Shown in pieces: positions 1 to 6,581 of a stretch of DNA of 9,089 bases (its first letter is position 1; each line of letters begins with the position of its first letter). The stretch is from NCBI GenBank assembly GCA_903837365.1, contig CAILUF010000083.1:1-9089 (forward strand). The letters are read 5' to 3'. The translations under genes were made by a program, and so were the position numbers. This DNA comes from an uncultured Alphaproteobacteria bacterium. GTDB lineage: Bacteria > Pseudomonadota > Alphaproteobacteria > Rickettsiales > UBA1997. The notes beneath the pieces are model-generated. The model ran no database searches and had not been told where the DNA came from. It was given only the letters and a program-made list of their open reading frames with translations.

Positions 1-3000
1 TCTGGTGAAGGGCTTGAAGAAAATTTCAAAGAAATTCTTCGTGGTATTGATGATATTATTATCAGCTCTACGGGGAGATTTGTTCGTGATTTTGGAATTG
101 AGGCATATAACCTTTTTGGTAGAAATTATGGAAAGACTTTTAGCTCAGGACAATATCCAACTCCTTATGCCTCGCTCAACATTACTGCGAAGGCAGATGG
201 AACTGGTAATATTATTCAAGGTCTTGATCCACAAGGTGTAACTGCAATTGCTCGTGAATATTATCACGATGATATTTATGGAACTTCGGGAAGCGATAAT
301 TTAATTGGTAAATCGGGAACCAATACCATTCAAGGCTTTGAAGGCAATGATCACATTGAAGGCAGAGGTGACATTGATTTGTTAATCGGTGGTGCTGGGG
401 ATGATGAGGTGTTTGGTGGCAATGGCAATGATCAAATTTATGGAAGCGAAGGCAATGATAATCTTTTTGGTGGCAATGGTGATGATGTGATTATTGGCGG
501 AACTGGCGCAAGTATAAATGCAGTTGGATCTTTGGAAGATGGCAATGATTTTATTCAAGGTGGTAATGGCAATGATCAAATTATGGCCGAAGCGGGAGAT
601 GATGAGATCCAAGGCAATGCTGGAAATGACACTATCCTTGGTGGAATTGGTAATGATCGAATTCAGGGAGGTGATGGCGATGATTCGATTCTTTCGGAAG
701 ATGGTGATGATATGATTCTTGGCGGAAGCGGGAGCGATATTATTGATGGCGGAAATGGAGTTGATTATATCGAAGGTGGCGAAGGCAATGACAATATCCG
801 CGGTGGCGATTCTAATGATGAAATTTTAGGAAATTCGGGCGTAGATTTTATTTACGGCGATGCTGGAAATGATTTAATAAATGCGGGAAGTCAAGATGAT
901 TTAGTTTTTGGCGGAATTGGCAATGATATCATTTATGGCGCAGATGGCGATGATAGTTTGAGTGGCGAGTTCGGCAATGATTATGTGATTGGCGCTGAGG
1001 GTTTGGATATCATTGATGGCGGAGCGGGAGATGATGTTTTACTTGGTGGAATAGGCGATGATACGATTACAACTGGCGAAGGAAATGACACCATAATTTA
1101 CAAAATTGGCGATGGCATTGACACCATAATTGAAACTGATATCAATGGAAATGATATTTTAAAACTCAGCGAAATTAATTCCAAATTATCCAATAACACA
1201 ACCGATAAATTAAAACTTACCAAATCAGGAACCCAGCTAATCATAGAGTTCAAAGATGATTCTGGCTCAATTATCACCAGCGATAAAATCACCGTTACTA
1301 ACCAATTTGGTGGAAGTCAAATCAATGGCACTGGAAGTGAAATTCTAAAAAAGATTGAATTTGCGGATGGCAAATATATCGATTTAGCATCGTTAAATAT
1401 TCCTGTCAATGATGGTGAAATTTTAGTAAAAAATTCTGATTACAAAATAGCTGAAAATATTGATACTGCTATTCAAGAAGAGCTTGCGCTTGGTTATAAT
1501 GACTTAATGCAAAATCAAGAAGAGCAACCTAATTTGCAATCAAGTTACAACGCCAATAATTACAATAATTCTGGCGAGCAAGATGAAATTGACTCTGAAA
1601 AATATAACGATGTTCAATGGCGTTCAATGAAAAAAAAGCGCAGTATTTTTGGTGGACATTACACGGTTTGGTATAAATATTACGAACAAAATTTAAGTGG
1701 CACTAACGGCAATGATCGTGTGGTTGGAAGCTGGTGGAGTGAAAATATTTACGGTGGTAATGGCGATGATCAGCTCCACGGAGGCGATGGTAATGACAAT
1801 ATTTTTGGTGGAGTTGGTAACGATATTCTCCACGGCGGAGCCCAAGATGACAAGGTTTACGGCGAAGCCGGTGAAGATTTAATTTACGGTGGATCGGGTA
1901 ATGATTATCTTGATGGTGGCAGTGAAAATGATATGATTTACGCAAATTCAGGCAATGATATCATCAATGGAGATTTGGGTGATGATTATCTCGAAGGCAA
2001 TGATGGCAATGATTCAATCACTGATCTTGATGGTAATAACATCCTCATTGCAGGGCTTGGCAATGATGTTGTTGTAGGTGGGGTAGGCAATGATAAAATT
2101 GAAGGTAATGATAACGCTGATAATATCCAAGCTGGCGATGGCAATAATTTGATTTATGGTAATGGTGGTAATGACGCGATTAGTTCTGGCAATGGCAATG
2201 ATACCATTTATGGTCAAGAAGGTTTTGATTTAATCAACTCTGGTGCGGGTGATGATTATATTTCGGGAGGTGCTGGCGATGACATCATCAATGGCGAAGA
2301 TGGCAATGATATAATTTTTGGTGATATTGGAATTGACCAAATTTCGGGCGGAAATGGAGTTGATTATATTTACGGTGGATTGGGTGTGGATATTTTAAAA
2401 GGTGAAGCTGGAGATGATCAAATCAAGGGCGGAGATGCTGATGACTTAATCGAAGGAGGAGTTGATAATGATAGGCTTTACGGGCAATTGGGTTCTGATA
2501 AAATTTTTGGCGATGATGGTAATGATGAAATTTACGGTGGACTAAATGGCGATGTGCTTGAAGGTGGCAATGGTGATGATTTTATTGACGCAGGATTGGG
2601 CAATGATATTTTAGTTGATGGTGCGGGAAGCGATACGCTTGATGGCGGAGCAGATTCCGATATTATAATTTTAACCAAAGAAGTTAATGAAAATGGTGAT
2701 AATATTATTTCAGCAAATATCGATATAATTAAAAATTTTAACAAAGATGAGGATAAGATTATTCTAAAAGTTAATTACAAAAACCCGATCACCTTTGCTG
2801 ATATTCAAGCGAGCATAACGCAAAATAATTCCAATGCTGAAATTGCTCTTGATAATGGGCAAAAAATTATTATCGAAAATTTCACCGCTTCCGAAATTAC
2901 TTCAGCGAATTTTCAAATTGGTTTGAGTGGTGGAAAAAATAATGATATTCTCTTTGGCACCGATGGCGAAGATATTATTTTTGGCGATAGCGGTAACGAT

Positions 3001-5919
3001 AAAATTTATGGTGGCGAAGGTAATGATGAGCTTTGGGGCGGTAAGGGTTGCGATGAACTTTACGGCGAAGCGGGAGATGATATTTTGAGATATGAGGCGG
3101 ATGGAAAATATCAAAATGTAAGCAATGTTATATATAGCGATGAAATTGGCAGATATTGGGGATATTCACATCGCTATGTCCATAAAAATCATTATTTTAA
3201 CAATGCTTATGAATACTACGAATATAAGCCTCGATCTGGTTATGTGATAAATAATTATGATGCTAAAAGTGATATTGGCGTTGCGGGTTATGACTTGATA
3301 AATCTTGGCGAAATATCTCGTTACCAAATTAGTATTTATGAATCTAGGGTAATAAATGAATCTTATAGAAGCTGGTGGTATTATGATATTTTTGAAGCTT
3401 ATAAAGTTAATTTTAATTATTCAAAAACTGAATATTTCTCCACCAAAAACTTTCTCAACTCTACTCTCACCGATATTACGGGTTATAATCGTACCTTCGA
3501 TAAATTCGTTGGTGGCTTGGGAGTAAATACAATTTTAATGACTGAAGGTAATGATGTGTTGACTCTTGACGATCCAACTTCGCCAACGGGCTCTAGTGAG
3601 GCAGGAACATCAAATTCTGCGCGTATTCAAGATATTTCGGTAATTCACGCTGGTGCGGGAGACGATGTTATAAATTTTTCTACCCAAAAATATTCCTATG
3701 GCGATTTGGTAATTTATGGCGCAACAGGCAATGACAAGCTTTGGCTATCATCTGGTAATGATCAAATTTTTGGTGGCGAAGGCAATGACGAAATTTATTC
3801 TGGAGCGGGTGATGATAAAATAAATGGCGGAAATGGCGATGATCTAATTTATGGCGGAGTTGGAAATGATTCAATCGAAGGTGGTAATGGCATAAATCAA
3901 CTTTTTGGTGAGGATGGCGATGATATTTTTATTGCCGGAAATGTTGGTGATATAATCAATGGTGGCAATGGTTCTGACACTGTTTCCTATGTTAACTCAA
4001 CATCGCAAATAAATGTAAATTTAAATATTGATCAAAATAATGCTGGAGTTATAAATAATTTTTTTGCTAATCAAAATATTATTTCAATTGAAAATATTAG
4101 CGGTTCAAATTTTGATGATAACATAATTGGCAATTCATCTGCAAATATTTTAAACGGTGCAAATGGTAATGATTATTTAGCTGGTGGAAATGGCTGCGAT
4201 CTTTACATTTACGATTTTAATTCTGGAACTGATATCATTGCCGAAACCGGAACTGATGCTGATATTTTGCGATTTAGTGGAGGAATTATCGCCTCTGATT
4301 TAAGTTTTGTAATCAATGGTGATGATCTGGAAATACAGGTTGGAGATAATGTTGCAAATAAAGTTATTATAAAAAATCAAGTTACACAAAACTCAATTGA
4401 AACTATTAAAATTAATCCAGTTTACAATATTTCTAAGAAATTCTTTATTGCCAATGAAGATCAAGAATTAGCTTTTTATAATCCGCTAGAAGAATTAAAT
4501 TTAGAGCAGTTAAATTCTTCACGCAGAAATTTTAAATATATGAATGCGCTCTACGGCAGTTTGATTTTTGACGAAGTGTTTAATAAATTTACTTACAAAT
4601 CTAATGCCAATTTCCACGGCATTGATGAAATAGAAATTGCCAAAGAAGATGGCGAAAAAAGTAAATTTAGTATTTTTGTTAATGGTGTAAATGATGCACC
4701 GATATTTTCTTCTTTGGGTAAAATTCCAAATAAAGAAGTAAAAGTTGAAGAGGAATGGAGTGTCAATCTCAAGGATTATTTTATTGATGTCGATAATTAC
4801 CTTTCACGGGATGATCTTTCAATTTCATTGAAGCTCAAGGGTTTTGATAATTTACCAGATTGGATTAATTTTGATTCACAAACTGGAATTCTTTCGGGAA
4901 AAATTGGTCGCGATGGAAAATTAAATTTTAACGTAACCGCAACTGACAAATATCAAGCATTCTTATCAGATGAGTTTCACATTAACATTACCAGAAATCT
5001 TGTTGATGATTTTAAGCCAACAACTCAAGTTGTTCAAGTCACCGGTACCGAAGCTTCTGATGTGATAATTGCTACACCTAATTCGTCAGATGTAATATCT
5101 ACAGGTGCAGGAGATGATGTGATTAATTATACCAAAGATAATGATTGGAAAGAGGCAAGTAATGGCTCTTATTTTGTAGCTTGGAATGTTTATTCTGGTG
5201 ATAAGATTAATGTTACTGGCAAGCAAAGATCATTCGATGCTTTTGACGGTGGCGATGGTTATGATAAATTAAATCTTACTGATGAAAATGATGTAATTTT
5301 TCTTGATGATTCAATTATCAGTAATATTGGTGACATTGCTAAGCTTGCGTCAATCGAAGAAATTGATGCTGCAGATGGTGATGACGTTATCGATTTAACT
5401 TCATTAACTTTTACTTACGAAGATATAATTCTCAATGGTGGTAAAGGCAATGATGCGCTGTGGGGCAATAATGGTGATGATCAAATTAATGGCGATGAGG
5501 GTGATGATAATTTGCAGGCAGGCGAGGGTGATGATGTGATCAATGGTGGCAATGGAAATGATTTAATCAAAGGCTATTTCGGCAATGATAAAATTATTGG
5601 TGGAAGTGGATTTGATGTGATGATTGGAGGGGTTGGTAATGATCAATTTATTTTTAGTGATAAATCAGATTCAATTGGATCATTTGCTAATTTAAGCGAG
5701 ACTGATGTAGTTTTGGACTTCATTTGCAATGAAGATAAAATTGATTTATCAGCACTCGGTTTTGATTCCATAACCCAAGGGCAAGGCTCTAATTTTTCTA
5801 CAAATGGTTTGGAATTTTATTTCAAAAATGGTTACACGATTATTGATGATCCAAATTCAAATTTTGCCGTAAAACTTTCTGGCGAAATGCAACTCGCAAA
5901 TAGTGATTTTAACTTTTAA
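1..5919 (+). CDS. Giant RTX repeat protein, probable type I secretion substrate (5'-partial)
   Basis: The frame is open from the first base to TAA at 5917-5919, so 1972 residues are seen and the true start lies upstream; TTG at 379 falls inside an RTX unit and is not a start. Order in window residues: unrecognised N-terminal segment 1-91; RTX array 92-364; haemolysin-related beta domain about 368-466; polar linker 467-564; RTX array 565-888; beta domain about 889-974; RTX 975-1028; Tyr-rich region about 1035-1160; RTX 1238-1327 and 1366-1401; beta domain to about 1475; cadherin-like pair about 1478-1665; RTX 1811-1882; serralysin-type C-terminus 1883-1972. GGxGxDx(I/L) units bind calcium and fold as beta-rolls outside the cell. 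Only three Cys are present and I see no HExxH or other catalytic motif. The downstream exporter genes make it the likely cargo. Adhesin or surface function is inference. The RTX and T1SS-substrate call is firm. Confidence 0.95.
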   Translation, partial: SGEGLEENFKEILRGIDDIIISSTGRFVRDFGIEAYNLFGRNYGKTFSSGQYPTPYASLNITAKADGTGNIIQGLDPQGVTAIAREYYHDDIYGTSGSDNLIGKSGTNTIQGFEGNDHIEGRGDIDLLIGGAGDDEVFGGNGNDQIYGSEGNDNLFGGNGDDVIIGGTGASINAVGSLEDGNDFIQGGNGNDQIMAEAGDDEIQGNAGNDTILGGIGNDRIQGGDGDDSILSEDGDDMILGGSGSDIIDGGNGVDYIEGGEGNDNIRGGDSNDEILGNSGVDFIYGDAGNDLINAGSQDDLVFGGIGNDIIYGADGDDSLSGEFGNDYVIGAEGLDIIDGGAGDDVLLGGIGDDTITTGEGNDTIIYKIGDGIDTIIETDINGNDILKLSEINSKLSNNTTDKLKLTKSGTQLIIEFKDDSGSIITSDKITVTNQFGGSQINGTGSEILKKIEFADGKYIDLASLNIPVNDGEILVKNSDYKIAENIDTAIQEELALGYNDLMQNQEEQPNLQSSYNANNYNNSGEQDEIDSEKYNDVQWRSMKKKRSIFGGHYTVWYKYYEQNLSGTNGNDRVVGSWWSENIYGGNGDDQLHGGDGNDNIFGGVGNDILHGGAQDDKVYGEAGEDLIYGGSGNDYLDGGSENDMIYANSGNDIINGDLGDDYLEGNDGNDSITDLDGNNILIAGLGNDVVVGGVGNDKIEGNDNADNIQAGDGNNLIYGNGGNDAISSGNGNDTIYGQEGFDLINSGAGDDYISGGAGDDIINGEDGNDIIFGDIGIDQISGGNGVDYIYGGLGVDILKGEAGDDQIKGGDADDLIEGGVDNDRLYGQLGSDKIFGDDGNDEIYGGLNGDVLEGGNGDDFIDAGLGNDILVDGAGSDTLDGGADSDIIILTKEVNENGDNIISANIDIIKNFNKDEDKIILKVNYKNPITFADIQASITQNNSNAEIALDNGQKIIIENFTASEITSANFQIGLSGGKNNDILFGTDGEDIIFGDSGNDKIYGGEGNDELWGGKGCDELYGEAGDDILRYEADGKYQNVSNVIYSDEIGRYWGYSHRYVHKNHYFNNAYEYYEYKPRSGYVINNYDAKSDIGVAGYDLINLGEISRYQISIYESRVINESYRSWWYYDIFEAYKVNFNYSKTEYFSTKNFLNSTLTDITGYNRTFDKFVGGLGVNTILMTEGNDVLTLDDPTSPTGSSEAGTSNSARIQDISVIHAGAGDDVINFSTQKYSYGDLVIYGATGNDKLWLSSGNDQIFGGEGNDEIYSGAGDDKINGGNGDDLIYGGVGNDSIEGGNGINQLFGEDGDDIFIAGNVGDIINGGNGSDTVSYVNSTSQINVNLNIDQNNAGVINNFFANQNIISIENISGSNFDDNIIGNSSANILNGANGNDYLAGGNGCDLYIYDFNSGTDIIAETGTDADILRFSGGIIASDLSFVINGDDLEIQVGDNVANKVIIKNQVTQNSIETIKINPVYNISKKFFIANEDQELAFYNPLEELNLEQLNSSRRNFKYMNALYGSLIFDEVFNKFTYKSNANFHGIDEIEIAKEDGEKSKFSIFVNGVNDAPIFSSLGKIPNKEVKVEEEWSVNLKDYFIDVDNYLSRDDLSISLKLKGFDNLPDWINFDSQTGILSGKIGRDGKLNFNVTATDKYQAFLSDEFHINITRNLVDDFKPTTQVVQVTGTEASDVIIATPNSSDVISTGAGDDVINYTKDNDWKEASNGSYFVAWNVYSGDKINVTGKQRSFDAFDGGDGYDKLNLTDENDVIFLDDSIISNIGDIAKLASIEEIDAADGDDVIDLTSLTFTYEDIILNGGKGNDALWGNNGDDQINGDEGDDNLQAGEGDDVINGGNGNDLIKGYFGNDKIIGGSGFDVMIGGVGNDQFIFSDKSDSIGSFANLSETDVVLDFICNEDKIDLSALGFDSITQGQGSNFSTNGLEFYFKNGYTIIDDPNSNFAVKLSGEMQLANSDFNF
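274..1092 (+). repeat. RTX nonapeptide array 1 (28 units plus one interrupted unit)
   Basis: Seven units run in 27-base register after the first one at 274 (8 units, to 489). One unit at 490-552 is broken by a 12-residue insertion, and 20 perfect-length units follow from 553 to 1092. The unit pattern is (I/L/V)xGGxGxDx, often coded ggc-aat-gat for G-N-D. The family folds as a parallel beta-roll with calcium between successive turns. Confidence 0.93.
1102..1398 (+). other. Haemolysin-type calcium-binding related beta domain (within RTX protein)
   Basis: After array 1 the protein switches to an alternating hydrophobic pattern: G-D-G-I-D-T-I, then N-D-I-L-K-L, G-T-Q-L-I-I-E-F, D-K-I-T-V-T-N-Q-F and finally K-I-E-F-A-D-G. 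This matches my recollection of the domain that caps RTX arrays in many T1SS substrates (haemolysin-type calcium-binding protein related). Weaker relatives appear at about 2670-2922 and 4204-4425. Confidence 0.7.
1693..2664 (+). repeat. RTX nonapeptide array 2 (36 uninterrupted units)
   Basis: Exactly 972 bases form 36 consecutive 27-base units with no insertion or deletion, starting L-S-G-T-N-G-N-D-R and ending L-D-G-G-A-D-S-D-I. A few units are degenerate, for example V-V-G-S-W-W-S-E-N and I-T-D-L-D-G-N-N-I, but the register is kept. At two nonapeptides per beta-roll turn this would form about 18 turns. Confidence 0.94.
2923..3084 (+). repeat. RTX nonapeptide array 3 (6 units)
   Basis: Six units in register, from L-S-G-G-K-N-N-D-I to L-Y-G-E-A-G-D-D-I. 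The fifth unit carries one of the protein's only three cysteines (G-K-G-C-D). The array leads directly into the first copy of the duplicated module. Confidence 0.9.
3070..3777 (+). repeat. Duplicated RTX-associated module, copy A (with Tyr-rich expansion)
   Basis: This stretch begins A-G-D-D-I-L-R-Y and later has T-G-Y-N-R-T-F-D-K-F-V-G-G, G-N-D-V-L-T-L-D-D, A-R-I-Q-D-I, A-G-A-G-D-D-V-I-N-F, Y-S-Y-G-D-L-V-I-Y-G and G-N-D-K-L-W. The same landmarks recur in the same order in copy B at 5107-5493. Copy A is 236 residues against 129 in copy B. The extra length lies between the first landmark and T-F-D-K-F and is crowded with Tyr and Trp (for example S-W-W-Y-Y-D and Y-E-Y-Y-E-Y). I recall similar modules in large alphaproteobacterial RTX proteins but know no assigned function. 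Confidence 0.75.
3712..3981 (+). repeat. RTX nonapeptide array 4 (10 units)
   Basis: Ten units in register from I-Y-G-A-T-G-N-D-K to I-N-G-G-N-G-S-D-T. The first units are the tail of module copy A. The array is followed by V-S-Y and a segment (3982-4095) with the familiar V-N-L / I-E-N-I-S-G-S pattern found between RTX arrays. Confidence 0.9.
4096..4203 (+). repeat. RTX nonapeptide array 5 (4 units, degenerate)
   Basis: Four units, I-S-G-S-N-F-D-D-N, I-I-G-N-S-S-A-N-I, L-N-G-A-N-G-N-D-Y and L-A-G-G-N-G-C-D-L, form the short array commonly seen after an I-E-N-I-S-G-S segment. A beta domain resembling the haemolysin-related type follows to about 4425. Confidence 0.82.
4432..4995 (+). other. 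Cadherin-like plus dystroglycan-type (CADG/He_PIG-like) domain pair within RTX protein
   Basis: The first half (about 4432-4710) has A-N-E-D-Q near its start, then F-T-Y-K-S-N-A-N-F-H-G-I-D-E-I and the closing V-N-D-A-P-I-F. This is the tandem cadherin-like signature of bacterial surface proteins. The second half (about 4711-4995) contains L-P-D-W-I-N-F-D, then T-G-I-L-S-G and N-V-T-A-T-D, the hallmark of CADG/putative-Ig domains. Such domains mediate calcium-dependent adhesion or carbohydrate contact in other proteins. That function is inferred here. Confidence 0.8.
5107..5493 (+). repeat. Duplicated RTX-associated module, copy B (compact)
   Basis: The compact form runs A-G-D-D-V-I-N-Y, F-V-A-W-N-V-Y-S-G, V-T-G-K-Q-R-S-F-D-A-F-D-G-G, N-D-V-I-F-L-D-D, A-D-G-D-D-V-I-D-L-T-S, Y-E-D-I-I-L-N-G-G and G-N-D-A-L-W. 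It aligns by eye with copy A at 3070-3777 but lacks the long aromatic segment. It resembles a module I recall from other alphaproteobacterial RTX proteins, so it may be the ancestral shape. Confidence 0.75.
5431..5646 (+). repeat. RTX nonapeptide array 6 (8 units, C-terminal)
   Basis: Eight units in register from L-N-G-G-K-G-N-D-A to M-I-G-G-V-G-N-D-Q. This is the array closest to the C-terminus, the usual place for the last beta-roll before the secretion signal. Confidence 0.92.
5647..5916 (+). other. C-terminal serralysin-like region and T1SS export signal of the RTX protein
   Basis: The last 90 residues follow the serralysin C-terminal pattern: F-I-F-S-D-K-S-D-S-I, then E-T-D-V-V-L-D-F and N-E-D-K-I-D-L-S-A-L-G-F. 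The extreme end is L-A-N-S-D-F-N-F. An acidic residue followed by hydrophobic residues at the very end is typical of substrates exported by PrtD-type transporters, which is the type encoded at 7843 onward. Confidence 0.82.
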
Positions 5920-5943
5920 CACTAAATTTATTTTTAAAAAATT

Positions 5944-6573
5944 ATGCAAAAAATTATACACAAACTGAAATTTATAATTCTGTTTAACAGAAAGCTGAAA
6001 TTTATAATTCTGGCAATTTTTATTTATGGCTCATTAATCGCAAATTCTTTAGCGTCTTCGGTGATTAATGGCGGAGATTCAAAAGGTGCGAATGGCGAAT
6101 CTCTAAACAAAAGTTTTTCTGAAAATGGTTTAGCGGTAGGTTTATCGATTGGGACTAGATTTAATTTGGCAGAGGATATTTTTAGCGATGCGGAAGATAA
6201 AAATAGTAAAAATAAAGATCATATTTTTACCGAAATAGAAGCTTTTGGAAATCAGTTTCTTTCAGGAAAGATTAAGCAAAATTTTGGCGCGAGATTAAAT
6301 TTAGGCTATGAAATAAAAGGCTTCAGAATATATGGCTCAGGAGGATATGTTGCATCAGCATTTGATTATCAAGAAGCGAAAAATAGCAAGCAATCACTGA
6401 TTGCTTCAGCGCCATTTTTTGGAATTGGCTTGGGTTATGATCTAACCAAAACTATTTCATTAAGATTAAATTCAATGTTTTATAATCTTGATTTTAAGCC
6501 AAAAAATTCTGAGTTCAAAAATGTTAAAGTCAATGTTTCTGCGGTAAATCTTGGTTTAGGATTTAATTTTTAA
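5944..6573 (+). CDS. Small outer-membrane beta-barrel protein
   Basis: This 209-residue protein has a Lys-rich, hydrophobic N-terminus with a likely signal-peptidase I site after S-L-A at residue 37. The mature part alternates polar and hydrophobic residues as beta strands: G-L-A-V-G-L-S-I-G, F-G-A-R-L-N-L-G-Y, F-R-I-Y-G-S-G-G-Y-V-A, F-G-I-G-L-G-Y-D and a final A-V-N-L-G-L-G-F-N-F. A terminal Phe is the usual outer-membrane insertion signal. Size and pattern fit an eight-stranded Opa/OmpA-like barrel. No OmpA peptidoglycan domain is present. The start is the first ATG after the RTX stop, 24 bases downstream, with no clear Shine-Dalgarno. Residues 8-14 and 18-24 are identical because of a 30-base duplication. 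Its role is unknown; the position between the RTX cargo and TolC suggests a surface or accessory partner. Confidence 0.85.
   Translation: MQKIIHKLKFIILFNRKLKFIILAIFIYGSLIANSLASSVINGGDSKGANGESLNKSFSENGLAVGLSIGTRFNLAEDIFSDAEDKNSKNKDHIFTEIEAFGNQFLSGKIKQNFGARLNLGYEIKGFRIYGSGGYVASAFDYQEAKNSKQSLIASAPFFGIGLGYDLTKTISLRLNSMFYNLDFKPKNSEFKNVKVNVSAVNLGLGFNF
5962..6021 (+). repeat. 30-bp in-frame tandem duplication in signal-peptide region
   Basis: The 18-mer ctgaaatttataattctg occurs at 5965-5982 and again at 5995-6012, exactly 30 bases apart. The flanking codons aaa/aag also correspond. It duplicates ten codons (K-L-K-F-I-I-L and a spacer), giving two charged and hydrophobic stretches before the cleavage site. 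The nearly unchanged copies suggest a recent event. Confidence 0.85.
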
Positions 6574-6581
6574 CAGGTTTT

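Noticed and set aside
5..241. 78-codon ORF in another frame at the left edge
   Set aside because: It overlaps the well-supported RTX frame, has no family features and is simply a shadow of it.
379..381. TTG at 379 as start of the RTX gene
   Set aside because: The same frame is open back to base 1, already contains RTX units from 274, and the TTG sits at the last position of such a unit without a ribosome binding site.
274..2664. Regular 27-base repeats as a CRISPR-like or tandem DNA array
   Set aside because: The units keep a 9-codon register with a conserved protein motif and varied synonymous bases, so selection is on protein; there is no repeat-spacer structure.
382..3874. Several minus-strand and alternate-frame ORFs across the RTX gene
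   Set aside because: Their low-complexity products (for example I-I-A-I-A-T runs) are mirror images of the ggc-aat-gat repeats. None has a plausible start context.
1..5919. Serralysin-type metalloprotease identity for the RTX protein
   Set aside because: The C-terminus is serralysin-like, but no HExxH zinc motif occurs in the visible part, and this C-terminus is common to many T1SS substrates.
5920..5943. Promoter or terminator between the RTX and barrel genes
   Set aside because: The 24-base A/T-only-like gap shows no GC-rich stem and is too short for a standard -35/-10 pair. The TTTTTAAAAAA palindrome is ordinary for this composition.
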